A DNA stretch of 64,000 nt from an uncultured Desulfobulbaceae bacterium. GTDB taxonomy: Bacteria; Desulfobacterota; Desulfobulbia; Desulfobulbales; BM004. The notes below the pieces were generated by a model. That model saw only the letters and a list, made by a program, of their open reading frames with translations, was not told the DNA's origin and made no database searches. Every line of letters begins with the position of its first letter. Position 1 is the first letter of the stretch. Shown piece by piece: positions 8,495 to 17,135 of the stretch. The stretch spans positions 48,936-112,935 of the forward strand of contig CAMYKS010000031.1 in NCBI GenBank assembly GCA_947259115.1. The letters are read 5' to 3'. The position numbers and the translations under genes are program-made.

Positions 8495-8767
8495 GCGGTT
8501 TCCCGGTTAAGGTCCGGCCTGGGGTGTCTGGTGGACATTGGTACCACGGCGTTCAAGCCGCTCATCCCCGAAGGTTCCCACATACTTCCACTCAACGCTC
8601 CAATCCGTTTCTCTCTGCGCCTTACCCCAAGCGGACTCATGTTCAAGCACGCCCGACAGTTTTCAGTGTTTCATTCATGTCTTGCCTTTTTAAAGTGAAG
8701 TGGGCGTGACAAATTGGAGAATAATTTTCCTGAAAATCCGCTATAGGCAATTGTTTATGGTTCCAAG
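8495..8767. other. GC-rich 270-bp gap, unexplained
   Basis: The first 200 bases are more GC-rich than neighbouring spacers and free of the AT tracts typical here. On the minus strand they contain a 49-codon frame starting MSPLGVRRREKRIGALSG, without a convincing ribosome site. It could be a gene relic, part of a mobile element or a structured RNA. I cannot assign it. The last 60 bases before the hemerythrin stop are AT-rich and unremarkable. Confidence 0.35.
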
Positions 8768-9301
8768 TTACTTTTCCAGTTCAGCGACGACAGACGTATA
8801 TTTCTCATGAATCATTTTTTGATCAAAATCCAGAAACTCGGCAAGCATTGCCTGGTCCTCTGCTTCAGAAAAGTATGCCCGGGAAGCCGGGAAGAAAACT
8901 TTGTCCTCTTTTGCAATATGCTTTGGATAAAATTCCACGAGCGTGTTTAAACATCTCACAACGTCTCCAAGGGCAGAGGCATCACCATTTCGATAGAGTA
9001 CATTCGCCTCGACTAAAGCCTTCGTGGTGCTCCGTCCGAAAATATGTTCTGCAATTAATTCATCCATGACTTTTCTGTCAACATCTGACAGTTCTTTGTT
9101 CTTCAATTCACGAAACAAAATGTCTTCTTCCTTCCCGTGGTGAGTGCGGTCTGCATAGGTCCGGATAAAGTCAACAGCAATGTCAATAAACAATGGGTCT
9201 ATTTCCCTGGTTTGCTCTCCCTGCGCCGCCATATCCTGAATTTTGTTGATCATTCGTTCAATGAGCCTGTGCTCTATCATGAGAGGTCCGCGTGCCTGCA
9301 T
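8768..9301 (-). CDS. Hemerythrin HHE-domain protein
   Basis: A 177-residue cytoplasmic protein of the hemerythrin/HHE cation-binding type, longer than the bacteriohemerythrin at 511. Candidate di-iron ligands are His11 (EHRLI), His54/His55 with Glu58/Glu59 (HHGKEED), His86 (AEHIFGR), and His128 with Glu132 (HIAKED). This resembles proteins tied to O2, NO or iron stress handling. ATG 9301 is chosen because GGAGA lies 7 bases upstream; a longer frame to 9364 adds 21 residues without family similarity. It is monocistronic, and its upstream region is divergent from nothing coding. Confidence 0.88.
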   Translation of the reverse strand: MQARGPLMIEHRLIERMINKIQDMAAQGEQTREIDPLFIDIAVDFIRTYADRTHHGKEEDILFRELKNKELSDVDRKVMDELIAEHIFGRSTTKALVEANVLYRNGDASALGDVVRCLNTLVEFYPKHIAKEDKVFFPASRAYFSEAEDQAMLAEFLDFDQKMIHEKYTSVVAELEK

Positions 9302-9514
9302 ATGCTGGTCTCCTTTTTTTATGTCCCGAACGTCGGGACTCAGCCAATCACAAAACGGTTTCATGGAGTATGTATGAGTATGAAACAGGCTGATATTCTT
9401 GTTATGATATTGATTTTATTTGTTAAATACTTGACTCAATTTGGTAACCTCTGGAAAATAATAGCTCAAAATACTTGCAGAAATTACTGCCAGTAAAAAG
9501 TGAAAAGAAAAGGC

Positions 9515-9859
9515 TTATAACTTAAGCACCAGTTTCAATCCCTCATCAACTTGGTCTATTATTTCTCGGGAAATGGTGTGAACCTTTTTGGACAAAAATG
9601 ATTTATCAATGGTGATAATTTGAGAAACGTTAACAACGCTTTCCTTTGGTAACTTTGAATTTTCAGGGGAGAGGAATACGTTTCCCGGGGCTGCTGCCAA
9701 ACGGATATTTGATGTGATTACGACTGCAATAATTGTATTGATCTTGCTTTTATTAAAGTCGTCTGATTGGACAATGAGTACAGGTCTTTTGTAACCAGGT
9801 CCTGAACCAACAGGCTCCGGAAGTGCGGCCCACCAAATTTCCCCTCGCTTTTTTACCAT
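9515..9859 (-). CDS. MazF/PemK-family toxin (endoribonuclease)
   Basis: A 114-residue protein of the MazF/PemK family, which cleaves mRNA at short specific sequences. It begins with the characteristic RGEIWWAALPEPVGSGPGYKRPVLIVQSD core, including the conserved R-P-V-L-I-V strand and the S/D after it. Its ATG overlaps the last codons of the antitoxin gene (ATGGTAA), the usual translational coupling of toxin-antitoxin pairs. Length and motif spacing suggest it is intact. Confidence 0.9.
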   Translation of the reverse strand: MVKKRGEIWWAALPEPVGSGPGYKRPVLIVQSDDFNKSKINTIIAVVITSNIRLAAAPGNVFLSPENSKLPKESVVNVSQIITIDKSFLSKKVHTISREIIDQVDEGLKLVLKL

Positions 9860-10089
9860 TCTTCTTTTTTTATCGAACTCAATTGCATGTTTGAAAGGGT
9901 TTTATTCAATTCTGCAGGTTCGGATGAATAAATTTCATCAAGTTGTTTGGTGATGTGGTCAGAAGGGTGCATTTCGAGATATTGAGCAACAGCCTTAGCA
10001 AATAGCTCGCTGCGGGAGTAACCGTGTTTTTGGGCATATTGATCAACTTTACGAAATAATTTGTCCGGAATAGAAATTGCTGTTTTCAT
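9853..10089 (-). CDS. Ribbon-helix-helix (CopG-type) antitoxin
   Basis: A 78-residue protein starting MKTAISIPDKLFRKVDQYAQ, a typical ribbon-helix-helix DNA-binding N-terminus, with SRSELFAKAVAQYLE as the second helix. The polar C-terminal half would wrap the toxin. It overlaps the downstream mazF-like gene by 7 bases, so the two form one toxin-antitoxin operon. The DNA-binding part probably autoregulates the promoter around 10100-10250. An in-frame upstream start at 10155 lacks RHH similarity and is rejected. Confidence 0.88.
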   Translation of the reverse strand: MKTAISIPDKLFRKVDQYAQKHGYSRSELFAKAVAQYLEMHPSDHITKQLDEIYSSEPAELNKTLSNMQLSSIKKEEW

Positions 10090-10268
10090 TATTTGAGTAT
10101 AACCAAGGTAATACCCTGTGTCAAATTGTATTTTTTCGCAGTCCACCGGGCCCAATAACCAGGTATTTCCTGTTTTCCTCCCTTGGCTTAGCCCCCTTTA
10201 ATTTAACGTTCCAGCTACGCTGGCCATTTGTTTGATGTCATCTTCAGTATGTTATATTTGCTGGGCTG

Positions 10269-10631
10269 CTATGGATTTACGTCTGACCACACTGCATACT
10301 CATTGCCATTGGGGTCACCAAAGTGAAAGCGGCGGCCACCGGGAAATGAAAATATCGGCTTAATGACAGAACCGCCGGCAGCCTCTATCTTTGCCAGAGT
10401 TTGCTCCAGGTCTTTACTGTAAAAAACGACAAGAGCGCTTCCGTTTTCAGTGGAAGCAGACAAATCGGACTGAAAAAAGCCACCGTCAACACCTTGATCG
10501 GCAAAAGCTGCATATTCAGGTCCGTAATCCACAAAGGACCAACCGAAGACTTCGGCAAAAAAGGCTTTAGCAGTTTCTATATTTTTTGCCGGAAATTCGA
10601 TGTAATTTATTTTTTCGTGCTCACTCATCAT
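10269..10631 (-). CDS. VOC-family (glyoxalase/dioxygenase-fold) protein
   Basis: A 120-residue vicinal-oxygen-chelate protein. It shows IEFPAKNIETAKAFFAEVFGW at the N-terminus and the C-terminal F-x-DPNGNEYAVW block common in bacterial glyoxalase/bleomycin-resistance-like proteins. The substrate is unknown. Its ATG overlaps the stop of the upstream ABM-domain gene (TAATG), so the two are co-translated. Two ATG codons are adjacent; the first is used here. Confidence 0.85.
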   Translation of the reverse strand: MMSEHEKINYIEFPAKNIETAKAFFAEVFGWSFVDYGPEYAAFADQGVDGGFFQSDLSASTENGSALVVFYSKDLEQTLAKIEAAGGSVIKPIFSFPGGRRFHFGDPNGNEYAVWSDVNP

Positions 10632-10918
10632 TAAAGAGAAACGGTATAGTGCTGTATTGTAGGAGGGCCGACAAAAAGGACTGCGATTTTATTCAACTGC
10701 TCCTGGAGATACCCACTGGATTCTCCGGCAACCATATCATTTTCAGTTTCCCAATAAGTGATTGAAATAAATTTGTTGGTGTCCGGGTCAGTTAATAGGT
10801 TCATACCCTTGAACCCTTTTTGTTTTTCTGCTACCGGTGCTACATTTTCCTTATAAATATTTATTGCTTCATCCTGCTTATGAAGCTTAACTTTTCCCAA
10901 TATCACCCTCGCATGCAT
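10631..10918 (-). CDS. ABM-domain (antibiotic biosynthesis monooxygenase-like) protein
   Basis: A 95-residue dimeric alpha/beta-barrel type protein. Recognisable are the MHARVILGKVKLHKQDEAINIYKENVAPVAEKQKGFKG N-terminal half (read in pieces) and FISITYWETENDM. Members include small monooxygenases and quinone- or heme-handling proteins; the reaction cannot be named here. It is the first gene of a two-gene operon with the VOC protein downstream, with which it shares a base at the stop/start junction. Confidence 0.82.
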   Translation of the reverse strand: MHARVILGKVKLHKQDEAINIYKENVAPVAEKQKGFKGMNLLTDPDTNKFISITYWETENDMVAGESSGYLQEQLNKIAVLFVGPPTIQHYTVSL

Positions 10919-11055
10919 AGCTATACCTCCCGGCCTAAAATTTTATCAAAGAAGGGAATATATCGGTTGCCAGATTCCCGCCGTTTCAGAATTTATTCGG
11001 TTCTATCATCTCAAATATCATCTGGAGATATTTAAGACATTATAACAATAAGCCT

Positions 11056-11523
11056 TTAAGAATTGTTGCCGGTTTGAATTGCCATGGAGCGGATGATGTC
11101 GCTTTTGCCGATGATGCCCACCAGTTCCCCGTCTTTCATGACCGGCAGGGTGTGAACTTTTTTCTCAGACATGATGGTGGCAATCTCATCCAGTCCAACA
11201 TCCTCTGTCACTGATACTAAATCCATGGCACAAATGTCCTGGACCGTATTGCCTGCCATTTTCTTGATTTCCTTTTCAGTTTTTTTGGAGCTTTCAAGAA
11301 AAATCACCGAATCGAGTATGCTTATCATGGTGGGGATATGCACTTTTTTGTTCTGGTCGATGAGATCGCTTTCCGTTACCACGGAGACTACGTTCCCTTC
11401 GTAATCCAGGACTGGTGCTCCGCTGATCTTGTTCTTCCAGAGAACTTCAGCAAGCTCATTTACAGAGGTATCCTTCCGGACGGTGATAACGTTTGTTGTC
11501 ATGATATCTTTTGCTGTCAACAT
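11056..11523 (-). CDS. Two-CBS-domain protein
   Basis: A 155-residue protein made of two CBS repeats (about residues 3-60 and 90-150). Signatures are AKDIMTTNVITV with APVLDYEGNVVSVVTESDL in repeat 1, and AMDLVSVTEDVGLDEIA with LPVMKDGELVGIIGKSDIIR in repeat 2. CBS pairs bind adenine nucleotides and regulate enzymes or channels; this one stands alone. AGGAGA sits about 11 bases upstream of the ATG. It lies downstream of nothing obvious and 58 bp from the end of nnr's transcription unit on the same strand. Confidence 0.88.
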   Translation of the reverse strand: MLTAKDIMTTNVITVRKDTSVNELAEVLWKNKISGAPVLDYEGNVVSVVTESDLIDQNKKVHIPTMISILDSVIFLESSKKTEKEIKKMAGNTVQDICAMDLVSVTEDVGLDEIATIMSEKKVHTLPVMKDGELVGIIGKSDIIRSMAIQTGNNS

Positions 11524-11581
11524 GAGTGGTTTCTCCTGGAGTTTATTGTAGATATGTAATGAATTTATTTATAAGATTTTT

Positions 11582-13129
11582 TTAAAAAGTCCTTAGGTCT
11601 TCAAGCACATAAGGTATTTCATGTGCTACTTCAGAAGCCAGGTAGCCGCAACCGGTCTCTTCTGCCAGCCGGTCGGCTGCCAGGCCATGACCATAGACCC
11701 CAAGGCAGCTTGCCTGCCAGGGAGAAAGTCCCTGGGCCAGAAAGCCACCGATGATACCGGTGAGCACATCACCCATACCGCCGCATGCCATGCCGGGATT
11801 ACCGCTGGGATTAACGGCAATATTGCCTTCAGGATCACACACCAGGGTATCTGCTCCTTTTAAAATCACATGCACATTGTATTCAGCAGCAAAATCCCGG
11901 GTTATTTCAAGTCGGTTTTCCTGTATATGCCTGCTGCTATGGCCTGTAAGCCGGGCCATTTCACCGGGATGCGGGGTGAGGATTCGCGGTCCCGGAGCGT
12001 TTTTGAGAAGGCCTGTGTCAAGTGCCAGAATATTGAGGCCGTCGGCATCAACAAGCAGGGGTATTTCTATTTCTGCATAGAGCCTTGTCATGAGTTCGGC
12101 TGTTTCTTCTGCAGTGCCGATACCGGGACCAATGGCCAGCGCCTGTTTGCTGTAAAGCGCATCCTGAATAACCCTGTAATCATCAATGGAGAGGATGCCC
12201 TTGGCTGCTGACTGCAGGGGTATTGTCATGGCCTCCAACAGGTTAGCTTCAAAGATGTGGTTCAGGTCATAGGGCACACAGAGGGAAACCAGACCGGTAC
12301 CGGAGCGCAACGCTCCCAGGCTGCAGAGAAGGGCTGCGCCTGTTTTGCCTGTGGATCCGGCTATAATGAGTAAATGCCCATATGTGCCCTTGTGGGCCTG
12401 TGGAACCCTTGGCGGCAGCCATTTACCTGCTTCTTTTCCCAGAAGTTCCATGCGGATATCCGCCCCGGCTACAGCCCGTTCAGGAATGCCTATATCCGCG
12501 ACTTCAAGTATGCCGGTGTATTGGCGCCCGGGGTAGATCACCTGGCCGATCTTTGCCAGACCGAAGGTCACCGTAATATCCGCCTCTACGCAACTGCCCA
12601 AAATTCTGCCGCTGTCAGCGTTGAGCCCGGAAGCAATATCCACTGCGACCACGGGGCAGGGTGCTTCATTTATCAGATCTATGGCAGAACCAAAAACCCC
12701 TGAGACTTCCCTGGCAAGTCCGGTGCCGAACATGGCATCCACCAGAGCCCAGCAATCAGAAAGAAGGGCCGGCGCCCCATGCAGGCCTGTTCCATCTGCT
12801 GCCGCAATAATTTCCACAGGGAACTCAGAAAGCCTTTTATAGTTGACGGCTGAATCACCTTTGATTTTGTCAGCAGAGATGAGGAGAAAAACTGTCGGGT
12901 GTGCCATTCTGGCTGCAAGAAGCCTGGCAATGACCAGGCCGTCACCGCCATTGTTGCCGGGGCCGACGAAAATTGCCACCTTCCTGCCCTGCGGCTCGCC
13001 AAATTTGTCCAGCATTACTTCAACGGTCCTGCAGCCGGCATTTTCCATCAATTCAAGGGAGGGAACCCTGAAGGTGTTAATAGCTCCGTTATCCAGACCA
13101 CGCATCTGCTCAGCTGTTACCAGTTTCAT
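11582..13129 (-). CDS. nnr: Bifunctional NAD(P)H-hydrate epimerase / dehydratase Nnr
   Basis: A 515-residue repair enzyme for hydrated NAD(P)H. The N-terminal YjeF_N epimerase half (about 1-220) carries FVGPGNNGGDGLVIARLL, a DAMFGTGL loop and VAVDIASGLNADSG. The C-terminal dehydratase half (about 235-515), which uses ADP or ATP, carries KGTYGHLLIIAGS, GPGIG, VDADGLNIL, LTPHPGEMARL and the NPSGNPGMACGGMGDVLTG nucleotide site. Both halves look intact and the length matches the fused bacterial enzyme. The ribosome site is weak. Its promoter lies in the 420-bp gap shared divergently with uvrC. Confidence 0.95.
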   Translation of the reverse strand: MKLVTAEQMRGLDNGAINTFRVPSLELMENAGCRTVEVMLDKFGEPQGRKVAIFVGPGNNGGDGLVIARLLAARMAHPTVFLLISADKIKGDSAVNYKRLSEFPVEIIAAADGTGLHGAPALLSDCWALVDAMFGTGLAREVSGVFGSAIDLINEAPCPVVAVDIASGLNADSGRILGSCVEADITVTFGLAKIGQVIYPGRQYTGILEVADIGIPERAVAGADIRMELLGKEAGKWLPPRVPQAHKGTYGHLLIIAGSTGKTGAALLCSLGALRSGTGLVSLCVPYDLNHIFEANLLEAMTIPLQSAAKGILSIDDYRVIQDALYSKQALAIGPGIGTAEETAELMTRLYAEIEIPLLVDADGLNILALDTGLLKNAPGPRILTPHPGEMARLTGHSSRHIQENRLEITRDFAAEYNVHVILKGADTLVCDPEGNIAVNPSGNPGMACGGMGDVLTGIIGGFLAQGLSPWQASCLGVYGHGLAADRLAEETGCGYLASEVAHEIPYVLEDLRTF

Positions 13130-13550
13130 TTTTTACTCTTTCTGGTCCTGCCTGTATGCTGTATATTCCTTGTGGAAATCTGATACGTGCTGCGGCAAAC
13201 CTGATTTTATCATTCCAAAGTGGATTAGCTGCGCTCTCAATATACCTGATTATAAGACCCGTTATACCTGTCTATGATGGCATAAATTTAATCCGTTGGC
13301 AATGCTGAAGAGGGATAGTGAACGTTTAGCCTGAATATTTCATGAACAGTTCTGAAAAAAGGGTATGAACGAGAAGGCCCGAGGAAGAAAACGTCATCTT
13401 TGCCCCGATAGATTCCCGGTGACCTGAAGACGTATTCTGCTGCTGCAGGGCGATGCACAACAATTACAATTCTACGAAATTTATGAATTTCGTGGTGTAT
13501 TTTTTCTGCCCGGACACATTATGCGACAAAATAGTTTATACTGATAATAC
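13130..13550. other. Divergent promoter region between nnr and uvrC
   Basis: No gene is supported in these 420 bases. A perfect 8-bp inverted repeat ACGAAATT-TATG-AATTTCGT at 13474-13493, followed by a T-rich stretch, lies about 60 bases before the uvrC start. It could be an operator or a small hairpin. I see no convincing LexA-like site. Confidence 0.4.
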
Positions 13551-15431
13551 ATGGCAACCCAAGAAAGTAATAATAAATTGGCGCCTGCTTCCAAAAGCAG
13601 CAAAACAGCCTCCGGACCTTTGACTGCAGATTTTCTTCGCTCCGTACCCACGGGTCCTGGTGTATATCTCATGAAGAACCGGCAGGGACAGATCCTCTAT
13701 GTGGGCAAGGCAAAAAATCTGCGCAAAAGAGTATCTTCCTACCAGAGGGTGAATCCCAAAATTTCGCCGAAGACGGCTTTGCTGCTCAGCAGGGTTGCTG
13801 CAGTTGAAACGATCCTTACCCGTACGGAAAAGGAGGCCTTTATCCTTGAGGCCTCACTGATCAAGAAACACCGGCCAAGATTTAATATCGACTTAAAGGA
13901 TGACAAGAGTTACCCCCGCATCAAGGTAACTCTGGGCGAAGAGTGGCCCAGGGTGTTTGTGACCCGCCGTCGTATCAAGGACGGCAGCAGGTATTTTGGC
14001 CCATATTCCTCAGCCGGGGCCATGCGCAATACGTTGAACATTATTAAAAGGCTGTTCCCATTGCGCAGATGCAAGGGCAGGAACTTAAAAAAGAGGGGGC
14101 GTCCTTGCCTGAACTACCAGATGGGGCATTGTCTGGCCCCCTGCAGCGGCAAGGTTGGAAAAGAACAGTACAGTAGAATGGTTACAACTATTCTCATGGT
14201 CCTGGAGGGCAGGAACAGGCAGCTGCGGGCTCAATTGGAAACTGAAATGCAGCGGGCCGCAGAAACCCTTGAATTTGAAAAGGCGGCCCTTGTCCGTGAT
14301 AATCTGCAGGCTCTGGCAAAAACCCTTGAGAAACAGGTGGTGGTCAGTAATCTTGACAGGGATCAGGATGTTTTCGGCTATGTACGGAAGGGTGCCGGAG
14401 TTGGTATCGCTGTGATGAATGTCAGGCAGGGTATAGTTTGCGGACAGCAGGTGTTTTTCCTCCTCGATCCCATCGGCGATGACAGCGAGGTGTTAAGAGA
14501 AGTCCTGAGACAATACTACACCCGGGAACAAAGGGTTCCGGATGAGCTGTTACTGCCTTTTCAGGTTGCGGACCATGCTTTTCTTGTTGAGTGGCTGGGC
14601 GACATGCGCGGCAAGGGTGTCCAGCTGCGGGTTCCTAAACGCGGCCAGGGATTAAAACTGCTGCACATGGCAGCAGCAAATGCCAGGCAGATCCATATTG
14701 ATCAGGTAAACAGAGAAAGAAGCTGGCAGGAACTGGCCAGAAACCTGCAGACCAAACTCCACCTTCGATCTTTCCCTGCCAGAGTAGAATGTCTGGATAT
14801 TTCCAATATAGGCGGCAAGCAGCCTGTGGGCTCCCTTGTCTGCTTTATGGACGGTGAAAAAGCTCCAAAGGAGTACAGGCATTACTCTATCAGCGGCGCT
14901 CACGAACCGGATGATTACCGCATGATGGCAGAGGTTTTGGCCAGGCGTTTTGCCGTGGATGACAAACAGAAAACACTCCCTGACCTGCTGGTTATTGATG
15001 GGGGCAAGGGGCACCTTAATGTTGCCAGGGATGTATTGCTGGAAAAGGGGTTGCAGAGTAAGGTGGAACTGGTGTCCATTGCCAAGGACAAGGAGAACAG
15101 GACCGATAAGATCTACCGGCCCGGCAGGAAAAACCCGATCAGCCTGGTGCGCCATTCGCCCGTGCTTTTCTTCCTGATGCAGATACGGGATGAATCCCAC
15201 AGGTTCGGTATTACCTTTCATCGCAGGCTGCGCCGCAAAAGCACCCTTGCCTCGGAACTCGACCATGTGCCGGGAATCGGTCCTGCACGCAGAAAAACTT
15301 TACTGAAAACCCTGGGAAGCATGGCTAAGATCAAAAAGGCTGCGCCCGAGGAATTTGCATCGGTTCCGGGAATAGGTCCGGAACTGGCTGCACAGATATG
15401 GGATTTTTTCAACACCAAGCAGAAAGGATAA
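13551..15431 (+). CDS. uvrC: Excinuclease ABC subunit C
   Basis: A 626-residue dual-incision nuclease of nucleotide excision repair. The N-terminal GIY-YIG domain shows GVYLMKNRQGQILYVGKAKNLRKR. A cysteine cluster (CLNYQMGHCLAPCSG) follows, then a UVR motif (about residues 225-260, LEFEKAALVRDNLQAL). The C-terminal RNase-H-like nuclease has its acidic and His residues in ECLDISNIGG, LLVIDGGKGHL and RDESHRFGITFHR. Tandem helix-hairpin-helix motifs close the protein (VPGIGPARRKTLL, VPGIGPELAAQI). The first 25 residues are a non-conserved extension. A DUF166 gene begins 7 bases after the stop, so the two are probably co-transcribed. Confidence 0.96.
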   Translation: MATQESNNKLAPASKSSKTASGPLTADFLRSVPTGPGVYLMKNRQGQILYVGKAKNLRKRVSSYQRVNPKISPKTALLLSRVAAVETILTRTEKEAFILEASLIKKHRPRFNIDLKDDKSYPRIKVTLGEEWPRVFVTRRRIKDGSRYFGPYSSAGAMRNTLNIIKRLFPLRRCKGRNLKKRGRPCLNYQMGHCLAPCSGKVGKEQYSRMVTTILMVLEGRNRQLRAQLETEMQRAAETLEFEKAALVRDNLQALAKTLEKQVVVSNLDRDQDVFGYVRKGAGVGIAVMNVRQGIVCGQQVFFLLDPIGDDSEVLREVLRQYYTREQRVPDELLLPFQVADHAFLVEWLGDMRGKGVQLRVPKRGQGLKLLHMAAANARQIHIDQVNRERSWQELARNLQTKLHLRSFPARVECLDISNIGGKQPVGSLVCFMDGEKAPKEYRHYSISGAHEPDDYRMMAEVLARRFAVDDKQKTLPDLLVIDGGKGHLNVARDVLLEKGLQSKVELVSIAKDKENRTDKIYRPGRKNPISLVRHSPVLFFLMQIRDESHRFGITFHRRLRRKSTLASELDHVPGIGPARRKTLLKTLGSMAKIKKAAPEEFASVPGIGPELAAQIWDFFNTKQKG

Positions 15432-15438
15432 CATTGGC

Positions 15439-16071
15439 ATGTTTACAATAGTGGTATTTGAAGAACATGGCTCAGGAGAAAAGAAGATCCAGGGCATCAC
15501 CGAACATGGGTCCGGATTGAAAATCAGCAAACGTTATAATATTGAAGAGACTCTGCCTGAGTTTATTGATGATCCGGAACACTATATAGCGGAAGATTTC
15601 TCTGCGGATCTTGTCTTGGATTTCCTGAAACACCCTGACCTGTCATCACATCTTGCCCGGGTTTGCAGGAAGAAAAACATTCCGCTTATTGCCTCCGGCA
15701 AGAAACACGCAGAGGCGATGACGCCTTTTACCTGATGCGGGCTTGGCCGCCTGCAGGCTGCAGGTGTTTACGGCAGACAGTTTGGTTTGCCTGAATACAG
15801 TGTTGAAGTGGAAAATGGCAGGGTTGCCTCCATTGAGGTAAAAAGGGGTGCCCCGTGTGGGGCAACCTGGGATGTTCTGGCCAGGATAATTGGGTTGCCT
15901 CTTGATAAGGCAATCTCCACCCTGGCCCGGGAAGTCCAGTATATCTGCTATGCCGACCCGAGTGCTTTTGATCCCATATCAGGTAAAAGTCCGCTGCATT
16001 ATGCAGGGGATGTGCACGCAGCGGCATTTAAAAAGGCCATATCAGAGCAAAAGCCTGAACATGATGCCTGA
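15439..16071 (+). CDS. DUF166-family protein, probable selenoprotein (in-frame UGA at codon 99)
   Basis: Two open frames, 15439-15732 and 15736-16071, are in the same reading frame and separated only by TGA at 15733-15735. Read through, they give one 210-residue DUF166 protein. The N-terminal half has LPEFIDDPEHYIAEDF and the C-terminal half has LPEYSVEVENGRVASIEVKRGAPCGATW, both DUF166 hallmarks. Codon 99 would be selenocysteine in MTPFT-U-CGLG, next to Cys100. A bacterial SECIS-like hairpin lies at the right distance (listed separately). DUF166 has no firm function; old thymidylate synthase labels are unreliable. The start has AGGA 8-11 bases upstream. Alternatives are a recent nonsense mutation or a sequencing error. 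It lies in an apparent operon with uvrC. Confidence 0.82.
15746..15774 (+). promoter_or_regulatory. Bacterial SECIS-like hairpin after UGA
   Basis: CCTGCA (15750-15755) pairs perfectly with TGCAGG (15759-15764) around a GGC apical loop. GCCG (15746-15749) pairs with CGGC (15771-15774) across a 6-base bulge. The loop starts 20 nucleotides after the UGA at 15733, and its first two bases are G. Both features fit the known bacterial SECIS rules (loop 16-37 nt downstream, G in the first loop positions). Confidence 0.75.
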
Positions 16072-16212
16072 GTATTTATGCCCTTTGAGGGTTTACATAT
16101 CTTCAGTCTTTTGGTTTAACCATCCTTCCTTGCAAAAAAACAAAATCGAGACATCCTGTTTTGGCCAAGTCCACAACGACCCTAAAGGAATGACTTAATA
16201 TCACCCATAGCA

Positions 16213-16241
16213 TTGACATTAAGCCTCATCTTACATATTTT
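16213..16241 (+). promoter_or_regulatory. Candidate sigma-70 promoter
   Basis: TTGACA at 16213-16218 is separated by 17 bases from TATTTT at 16236-16241, about 95 bases before the start of the secreted-protein gene at 16337. The -35 hexamer is perfect and the -10 weak. This is a prediction only. Confidence 0.4.
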
Positions 16242-16336
16242 GTTAATATAACCATTACTGTAACCTGCACCGGGAGGTTATCTCTATTCAGTATCGTAAC
16301 TTATAGGTTTTCTTTGCCTTTGCAGGAGTTAAAGGA

Positions 16337-17134
16337 ATGCTGAATAATAAGTTCAAGATAATGGTTGCTGCCATAATAGCTGCATTGCAGACTTTCATCA
16401 TATTGCCCTGTCAAGCAGGTACCACATTCACTCCAAAGAATAATTCATGCAAAGAAATTCTTTTAGCAGGGTCATGGGTGGAATATCCCGAGGGCTGGTT
16501 TTATACTTTGGATCAAATGGAAGAACTGTATGAAGTGGAGTATTTTGAAAATAATAGATTGGATTATTTCATAAGGCATGAAAATGATAAATACATAAAT
16601 CTCTGCGATAATGAAACGACTGAAATTCAGGGAAAATTTATTGAAACGACCTTGAAACTGCTCAATGAAATGCTTGATAGAGGGCTCATAAAATACTTGT
16701 TCAGGCTGGATACTTTTCATGGTCATTTTTTTGTTGCTGGAGAGCAATTTGAAAGAAAATATACAAATCTCACGACAAGACAAATGATGCAAGAATTTGT
16801 CAATGATGATTCTTTAGGTATTCTGTTTCATTGTGCCGAACATTTGGCCCTACGGAATCCACCTCAAACAGGGACTATAGATGATGAGGCCCAACGGTTG
16901 ATAAAGCAGCGCAATATAATTGGCTGGTATGATGTGGAAATAATTGAGGTTATAACCGGCGAAAATAATGAGTTGATCGGTGATGGAAAATCAAATACCG
17001 CAACAATTCCCCAAGGGTTTCGCGCAGTAGGGTCAATCACTTTTAAAGCGAATGTCAACGGTGAGTTTACTATTAAACATGACGGCCAATCAATAAATTT
17101 AGATATAAGCTTATGTGACTATTATTACCATTAG
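16337..17134 (+). CDS. Uncharacterised secreted protein
   Basis: A 265-residue protein with an N-terminal signal peptide (hydrophobic MVAAIIAALQTFIILPCQA, cleavage likely before GTTFTP). I do not recognise the family. The mature part has scattered Cys residues, an LFHCAEHLALR segment that could bind metal, and an Ile/Asn-rich C-terminus ending in DYYYH. The gene is more AT-rich than its neighbours, which may mean horizontal acquisition. AGGAG and AAGGA lie just before the ATG. A truncated MITE starts two bases after the stop codon. Confidence 0.72.
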   Translation: MLNNKFKIMVAAIIAALQTFIILPCQAGTTFTPKNNSCKEILLAGSWVEYPEGWFYTLDQMEELYEVEYFENNRLDYFIRHENDKYINLCDNETTEIQGKFIETTLKLLNEMLDRGLIKYLFRLDTFHGHFFVAGEQFERKYTNLTTRQMMQEFVNDDSLGILFHCAEHLALRNPPQTGTIDDEAQRLIKQRNIIGWYDVEIIEVITGENNELIGDGKSNTATIPQGFRAVGSITFKANVNGEFTIKHDGQSINLDISLCDYYYH

Positions 17135-17135
17135 G

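Noticed and set aside
8344-8709. 121-codon frame overlapping the helicase 3' end
   Set aside because: Out of frame with a certain gene, no ribosome site, and its tail is spacer sequence.
13474-13493. LexA/SOS box before uvrC
   Set aside because: The palindrome ACGAAATT-N4-AATTTCGT does not match CTG-N10-CAG or the GAAC-N4-GTTC form.
15733-15735. Frameshift or simple pseudogene explanation for the DUF166 gene
   Set aside because: Both parts are in the same phase with family-conserved wording right up to and after the TGA, and a SECIS-like hairpin lies at the correct distance; a lone nonsense mutation remains possible.
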